From Clostridia bacterium (GTDB lineage Bacteria > Bacillota > Clostridia > Acetivibrionales > STF1-152): DNA of 39,786 bases. The position numbers and the translations under genes were made by a program. Where the stretch lies: assembly GCA_028280575.1 (NCBI GenBank), contig JANQLN010000095.1, positions 1-39,786 of the forward strand, in the 5' to 3' direction. Positions 36,111-39,786 of this stretch are shown piece after piece. Each line of letters opens with the position of its first letter. Position 1 is the stretch's first letter. Below the pieces are notes generated by a model that saw nothing but the letters and a program-made list of their open reading frames with translations, was not told the DNA's origin and made no database searches.

Positions 36111-36245
36111 GCAAATATTAATTGCTGTTTTTTTACTTAAGGCAAATATTAGTTGCTTATTCCTTATTATAGCAAATTAAATTTGCAAAATCAATAGAAA
36201 AGCAATATTTTTTTGCTATTATAGAAAAAGGCAAATTAAATTTGC
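36111..36245. promoter_or_regulatory. Array of five GCAA-N7-TTGC operators between divergent XRE genes
   Basis: Five 15-base dyads at 36111-36125, 36142-36156, 36172-36186, 36202-36216 and 36231-36245. All have GCAA at the left and TTGC at the right with seven AT-rich bases between. Starts are 31, 30, 30 and 29 bases apart, close to three helical turns, so all sites face the same side of the DNA. The third and fifth are identical and perfectly symmetric (GCAAATTAAATTTGC). The third fills the spacer of the minus-strand promoter and the fifth fills the spacer of the plus-strand promoter. Most likely bound by one or both adjacent XRE proteins. Confidence 0.85.
36166..36194 (-). promoter_or_regulatory. 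Promoter for the small XRE gene (minus strand)
   Basis: TTGATT (36194-36189), 17-base spacer, TATAAT (36171-36166). The spacer is filled by operator 3. The predicted transcript passes operators 2 and 1 before the start codon. Confidence 0.7.
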
Positions 36246-36251
36246 TATAAT
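36222..36251 (+). promoter_or_regulatory. Promoter for the larger XRE gene (plus strand)
   Basis: TATAAT (36246-36251) directly follows operator 5. The best -35 is TAGAAA (36222-36227) with an 18-base spacer, four of six consensus bases, so the promoter may be weak or need activation. Confidence 0.55.
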
Positions 36252-36271
36252 GTATTTATAGAGGTGTTTTT

Positions 36272-36637
36272 ATGTTAGGTAATATACTTAAGAATATTAG
36301 AAAATTAAAGAAACTTACTCAAGATGATGTTGCAAAATATTTAAGTATAAAACGACAGACATATAGTGCATATGAAAGAAATATAAGTGTTCCCGATGCA
36401 AACACTTTATGTTTACTTGCTGATTTTTTTAATGTTACTACAGATTATCTCCTCAATAGAAGTAATACTTCTCTGGCTGATATTTCCGATGAGGAAAAGC
36501 AAATAATTGAACTTTATCGAAAACTGCCGCATGATATGAAAATAGAAATAAAAGGCCAAATAAAAGGTATTTTATTGTCATTTGATGAACAAACCGCTTC
36601 CTCTGATGTATTGCGTCCTAAAAGAAAAGCAATATAA
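36272..36637 (+). CDS. XRE-family transcriptional regulator
   Basis: 121 residues. N-terminal helix-turn-helix: ILKNIRKLKKLTQDDVAKYL then SIKRQTYSAYERNISVPDAN and FFNVTTDYLLNRSN, a standard XRE pattern as in phage-type and SinR-like repressors. The C-terminal third (ISDEEKQIIELYRKLPHDMK) is helical and probably a dimer domain. GAGGTG stands 5 bases before the ATG. Transcribed away from the smaller XRE gene under operators 4 and 5. A hairpin terminator follows at 36817. Confidence 0.92.
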   Translation: MLGNILKNIRKLKKLTQDDVAKYLSIKRQTYSAYERNISVPDANTLCLLADFFNVTTDYLLNRSNTSLADISDEEKQIIELYRKLPHDMKIEIKGQIKGILLSFDEQTASSDVLRPKRKAI

Positions 36638-36816
36638 TTTTTGTTGACTTTGTAAATAAAAAAATAATTTAATGTTTCTAATATTCACATAAAATACTAA
36701 ATAAAGTTTCATTAGCATTTTCTATTTATTCCAGTTATATTTTCTCTATATAATCCTTTTTAAAAAACATTTTAACGTTATTTAAACGGTTTTTAAAAAT
36801 TGTTTCATTCAATTAA
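36638..36816. other. AT-rich non-coding gap after the XRE gene
   Basis: No open frame with a ribosome binding site on either strand and no repeat I could see; strongly AT-rich with several T and A runs. The terminator at 36817-36849 closes it. The following stretch 36850-37041, up to the sigK stop, is also without a visible gene or a convincing hairpin for the minus strand. Confidence 0.5.
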
Positions 36817-36849
36817 TAAGGCTTCAAATTTCTATATTATGAAGCCTTA
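36817..36849 (+). terminator. Rho-independent terminator after the XRE gene
   Basis: Ten-pair stem TAAGGCTTCA/TGAAGCCTTA with a 13-base loop, followed on the plus strand by TTTTTATTTG. It is 179 bases after the XRE stop codon. The reverse direction lacks an equally good T-run. Confidence 0.75.
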
Positions 36850-37041
36850 TTTTTATTTGTAAGTAAATTTTATTAAATTATCTTTAAGTACGATGTTTTA
36901 GGGACTTTTACGGTTTATTATTATTTCTTATTTATCATACAAATACACAATAGTAATCTTATCTGATATCCTTAACGGAATTACCATGGGCAAAACTAGA
37001 AAAGAAGGATTATAATAGCTTATTCTGCCTCTTTAATATAA

Positions 37042-37749
37042 TTAATCCTGATTGGTCTTCATCTCCTTATGCAATTTTTTAATTGCCTTTTTCTCAATAC
37101 GGGATACATATGAACGTGAAATTCCAAGCATTTTTGCTATCTCCCTCTGTGTTTTTGATCCTCCGTTACACAGGCCATACCTAAGCTCTATGACGGTTTT
37201 TTCCCGGTTTTTAAGTACTTCCTTCATCTTATGATACAACCTTCTGACCTGCATCTTAAGTTCCACTTCGTCAACCACAGAGTCCTCATCATTGCAAATT
37301 ACATCGATCAAAGTGATCTCATTACCTTCACGGTCCACTCCAATAGGGTCCTGAAGTGATATTTCATTTTGGATTTTCTTTGTGGACCTTATGTGCATTA
37401 AAATCTCGTTTTCAATACATCTGGCCGCATAAGTTGCAAGCCTGGTTCCTTTACCTGCATTAAAAGTAGTAATGGCTTTAATCAGTCCTATGGTACCTAT
37501 GGATATCAAATCATCACAATCAGAAGGACAATTACTATACTTTTTAACAATGTGTGCAACAAGACGCAGGTTTTTTTCAATTAAAATGTTTCTAGCCTCC
37601 TCACATCCATTTTGATATTTTTCAATTATTTCAGCCTCTTCTTCAGGCTTCAGCGGCTGTGGAAATGAGTTGGCATTTGAAACATAGCCAAGAAGTAAAA
37701 TTGCATTGTTAAGTACACTCGACAATGCATTTATTAATACGGGCAGCAA
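37042..37749 (-). CDS. sigK: RNA polymerase sporulation sigma factor sigma-K (uninterrupted)
   Basis: Late mother-cell sigma factor. From the chosen TTG start at 37749 it has 235 residues, matching the family. The hydrophobic pro-sequence (VLINALSSVLNNAILLLGYV, then SNANSFPQPL) is the part removed by the SpoIVFB-type protease. Region 2 has NLRLVAHIVKKY and DDLISIGTIGLIKAITTF; region 4 has KTQREIAKMLGISRSYVSRI. AGGAGGTG ends 6 bases before the TTG; a longer frame starting at 37803 has no such site. The reading frame is continuous, so no skin element splits it here. A CATATACT at 37790-37783 resembles a sigma-E -10 box, but its -35 partner is unclear. Confidence 0.93.
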   Translation of the reverse strand: MLPVLINALSSVLNNAILLLGYVSNANSFPQPLKPEEEAEIIEKYQNGCEEARNILIEKNLRLVAHIVKKYSNCPSDCDDLISIGTIGLIKAITTFNAGKGTRLATYAARCIENEILMHIRSTKKIQNEISLQDPIGVDREGNEITLIDVICNDEDSVVDEVELKMQVRRLYHKMKEVLKNREKTVIELRYGLCNGGSKTQREIAKMLGISRSYVSRIEKKAIKKLHKEMKTNQD

Positions 37750-37964
37750 ATCAGGCACCTCCTGAAAACAGGCTACCCTATAAGTATATGAGCGATATTT
37801 CAATTTTGTGCATGTACATTTTTCGACTTTTTGAAAAATATTTAATATGATTTATATATTACATCTTTTGGAGCCTTGAATTCTGTTTTTAATATTAATG
37901 TAACCAGGACCTTACTATTAGCTGGTCGTATTCATCAATACTCCTGCTGTAACCAATATTGTTA

Positions 37965-38339
37965 TTACTCCCACCTTTCAGGTAATAAATCCTCTAACGT
38001 TACTTTTTTATCCTTAAGCAATATCTCGCATTTCAAGTTATCATGGTTTATCTGAAACATAAATTCTCTACATCTGCCACAAGGAGGGACTATTCCATCA
38101 CTACTGCTTACTGCAACCAGCTTTACAATTTTACTTTCACCAGCTGTAATCATTGCTGCTATGGCTGAATGTTCAGCACAAAATCCCATTGAACATGGAG
38201 TGTCTATACATACTCCCTTATATACATTCCCCTTTTCGGTAACCAATGCTGCAGCAACAGAACCGGCGTAGGAACTCTCAGATAGCTTTCTTGGATTAAG
38301 TGTAGCTTTAGCTGTCTTTATCAATTCATTAAATTCCAT
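37965..38339 (-). CDS. Cytidine deaminase-like zinc enzyme
   Basis: 124-residue single-domain deaminase of the cytidine deaminase superfamily. Zinc ligands and catalytic glutamate are visible: [10 protein letters not shown] (Cys54, Glu56) and [10 protein letters not shown] (Cys87, Cys90). CAEH instead of the common CAER, and the short C-terminus, fit a side group that includes blasticidin-S-deaminase-like proteins, so activity on free cytidine is likely but not certain. AGAGG lies 5 bases before the ATG. Transcribed singly, downstream of the 4Fe-4S gene on the same strand with a 156-base gap. Confidence 0.85.
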   Translation of the reverse strand: MEFNELIKTAKATLNPRKLSESSYAGSVAAALVTEKGNVYKGVCIDTPCSMGFCAEHSAIAAMITAGESKIVKLVAVSSSDGIVPPCGRCREFMFQINHDNLKCEILLKDKKVTLEDLLPERWE

Positions 38340-38495
38340 TACATTTTTTCCTCTCTACCTTGGTATTTCTCCTTTTCATAATAAGTTATATTATCAAATA
38401 GAATAGCAACATCCTACAAAATAATACTATACCATGTTTTGTAATATTCTTCTATAACCAATATGTGCATCTTTTAGAATCTCTTTTGTATGAAC

Positions 38496-39347
38496 TTACT
38501 TAACAGGCACTCCATTTTCACACGGTACATTAACTTGGCAAAGACCACAACTTGTTGATTGAATTCCATACTTTTTCTTGGTAACAGGCCCAATAACATT
38601 TCTTTGATATTCCCTGCATTTGTTCTTGTCATGTCCGTTTTTGTTTATTGCACCAGCAGGACATCTTCTGGCACATTCCATACATATGCCTTTTGAAAAA
38701 TACAGGCAGTATTCATTATGTTTTAAATAACTTCTTATTGTTGGTTTAACAACAGTTCTAATAATAACCGACCCACATCTCATCGCCTTGCCTTCTTTTG
38801 TAATCAACCCATCACACAAACCAAATGTTCCAAGTCCTGATACAAATGCAGCATGCCTCTCAGACCAGTTAGATGTATATCCATATTTGTCTGAATGATT
38901 ATATTCAAAGAAATTTGATATCATTGGGGCTGTAGCCGCTATCCCCCTTTTTTTCATTTCATCAACTGTGTACTGCGCAAGCTCTTTATTAAACTCATCA
39001 CCATAAACCCTGGTTCTCACCCAGCTTTCTGAAGGATAAAATTTCTGTATAGCGTTATCATTTCGAGTTTTTTCTGTTTGAGGTAAAACCCAGCTGACAA
39101 TGGTAATAAAATCACCATTATTATTTAGAGTTGGGTATTCATGACTCATAAATTGAGCGGGAGTAAGATAAAAACCTCCGATATCATCCTTAAAAAAAGA
39201 GTAGTAAGAATCACTTCCCCTTGAAAATCCAACAAGTGGTTTATCCCAGAATCTCTGGCTGCATTCATGGGAAAGCAGGTTGTGTTCAGAGTTACTCACA
39301 TAATTTATAATTAAATTTTCTATCCATTTTCCACTATCCATCATCAT
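38496..39347 (-). CDS. 4Fe-4S ferredoxin-domain protein, QueG/reductive-dehalogenase-like
   Basis: 283 residues. The C-terminal third has two cysteine clusters: GICMECARRCPAGAINKNGH with CxxCxxxCP, and STSCGLCQVNVPCENGVP. The arrangement resembles epoxyqueuosine reductase and related corrinoid iron-sulfur proteins. The N-terminal part (SRGSDSYYSFFKDDIGGFYL, and AAFVSGLGTFGLCDGLITKE) also resembles that superfamily; SGLGTFGLCDGLIT is like the GxxGKNTxLI stretch before the clusters. It lacks the HEAT-like C-terminal part of long QueG. Exact function is open. The ribosome binding site is weak (AGGG). It lies directly after the MNT/HEPN remnant. Confidence 0.75.
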   Translation of the reverse strand: MMMDSGKWIENLIINYVSNSEHNLLSHECSQRFWDKPLVGFSRGSDSYYSFFKDDIGGFYLTPAQFMSHEYPTLNNNGDFITIVSWVLPQTEKTRNDNAIQKFYPSESWVRTRVYGDEFNKELAQYTVDEMKKRGIAATAPMISNFFEYNHSDKYGYTSNWSERHAAFVSGLGTFGLCDGLITKEGKAMRCGSVIIRTVVKPTIRSYLKHNEYCLYFSKGICMECARRCPAGAINKNGHDKNKCREYQRNVIGPVTKKKYGIQSTSCGLCQVNVPCENGVPVK

Positions 39348-39367
39348 GGTTTGAAACCCTATCTCAT

Positions 39368-39463
39368 TTACTGCTGATTCTTTTTTATAATGGCAGCATC
39401 ATGTTTGTCCTTAGCTGACCGTAATCTGTATTTTGATAAATCCAACCTATTATTATCAGGCAT
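39368..39463 (-). pseudogene. Truncated HEPN-domain toxin remnant
   Basis: A 31-codon open frame beginning MPDNNRLDLSKYRLRSAKDK that resembles the first helix of HEPN proteins (usual length about 130 residues). It stops at TAA after HDAAIIKKNQQ. Its ATG overlaps the stop of the upstream nucleotidyltransferase fragment by eight bases, the normal arrangement in MNT-HEPN toxin-antitoxin pairs. The rest of the HEPN domain is missing; what follows is the leader of the 4Fe-4S gene. Confidence 0.55.
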
Positions 39464-39704
39464 TTAGAACAATTCCTTCCGATTGTATATTGGAGTAATA
39501 AGGCAGGTCATTCTTATGTTTTTCATATTCCTTATATGGCAGTACTGAGGGTGAAAGCATTACCCCATATTCTAAATCAATTTCTGAGCTTAATTCAACA
39601 ACCTTTTCAAAATATTTCTTCAGCTCCATTCTATCCATATCTACCAATGCAACAATGTCAATGTCAGATTCGTTATCATAGTCACCTCTAGTACCTTGAG
39701 TCAT
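39456..39704 (-). pseudogene. N-terminally truncated MNT-type nucleotidyltransferase (antitoxin) remnant
   Basis: 82 codons starting MTQGTRGDYDNESDIDIVAL. The RGDYDNESDIDI part is the second half of the nucleotidyltransferase motif GSxxRGD-x-x-SDID, with the DxD metal ligands, but the expected preceding strand with LFGS is missing. A stop codon (TAG) stands directly before the ATG, and the matching upstream sequence is not present in any frame as a clean fit. The C-terminal part (VVELSSEIDLEYGVMLSPSV) is family-like. With the HEPN fragment that follows it forms a decayed MNT-HEPN module. Confidence 0.6.
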
Positions 39705-39786
39705 CTAAAAGTATTGTTTTGCAACGGTCTGATTTTCGCAATACTTCGTTGTCGTCAATCGGAATACGGAAAGTATTCCTCAATCC
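39688..39786 (-). CDS. Fragment of an unidentified gene at the window edge
   Basis: An open frame enters from the right edge and ends at TAG 39690-39688. The last residues read RIPIDDNEVLRKSDRCKTIL and then LDDSRY. It overlaps the start of the nucleotidyltransferase remnant by 17 bases. I do not recognise it. A seven-pair inverted repeat GGAATAC-N5-GTATTCC lies inside it (39761-39779). It may be the 3' end of an inserted element, which would explain the truncated neighbour, but too little is visible. Confidence 0.3.
   Translation of the reverse strand, partial: GLRNTFRIPIDDNEVLRKSDRCKTILLDDSRY

Noticed and set aside
36111-36245. Regularly spaced short repeats that could suggest a small CRISPR array.
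   Set aside because: The repeats are 15-base dyads with 14-16-base gaps, they overlap promoter elements, and there are no cas genes; an operator array explains them.
37783-37790. A sigma-E -10 box (CATATACT) ahead of sigK.
   Set aside because: No convincing -35 at the right spacing; noted in the gene entry but not called as a promoter.

Overview
The window looks like chromosomal DNA from an AT-rich, endospore-forming member of the Clostridia. Evidence: a Gram-positive PolC, the non-mevalonate pathway genes ispG and dxr, a tricistronic GerA-type germinant receptor, sigma-K, a YtvI-like sporulation permease, strong GGAGG ribosome binding sites and lipoproteins with Gram-positive lipoboxes. I cannot name the species. 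A cluster III type relative (Ruminiclostridium/Acetivibrio) is a guess from gene order.

Region 1 (1-12236, all minus strand) is a conserved core block. Transcribed right to left it is rpsB, tsf, [terminator], pyrH, frr, a small PASTA-like gene, [terminator, promoter and a structured leader], uppS, cdsA, dxr, rseP, ispG, polC (3' end off the window). It joins translation, UMP kinase, isoprenoid and phospholipid precursors, site-2 proteolysis and replication. Region 2 (12263-17118) holds ytvI (plus), a membrane-anchored MutS-family ATPase (minus), and a tetR-amidohydrolase pair whose promoter is followed by a 32-bp nested palindrome. Region 3 (17236-20981) is a gerK-type operon in the order B-C-A.

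Region 4 (21096-35649, minus) is one tightly packed ten-gene operon: a solute-binding lipoprotein; a 956-residue secreted protein that fuses two beta-sandwich modules to a second solute-binding domain; a permease pair; an NHL-repeat/TPR membrane protein; a Yip1-family membrane protein; a large secreted DUF5696-like protein that resembles a glycoside hydrolase; a second permease pair; and a parallel beta-helix lipoprotein. No ATPase is encoded, so a shared carbohydrate ATPase elsewhere is likely. This is the best candidate for an uncharacterised system: two importers plus surface proteins for a complex glycan.

Region 5 (35708-36849) contains two divergent XRE-type regulators and a 55-residue gene. 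Five GCAA-N7-TTGC dyads spaced about 30 bp apart lie between the regulators, and two of the dyads occupy the -35/-10 spacers of the two divergent promoters. The minus-strand side runs into the sugar operon with no visible terminator. Region 6 (37042-39786) has an uninterrupted sigK, a cytidine deaminase-like gene, a 4Fe-4S protein, and a decayed MNT/HEPN toxin-antitoxin remnant at the right edge.

I found no tRNA, rRNA, CRISPR array or insertion sequence. Product names rest on reading translated motifs by eye; no database search was run.
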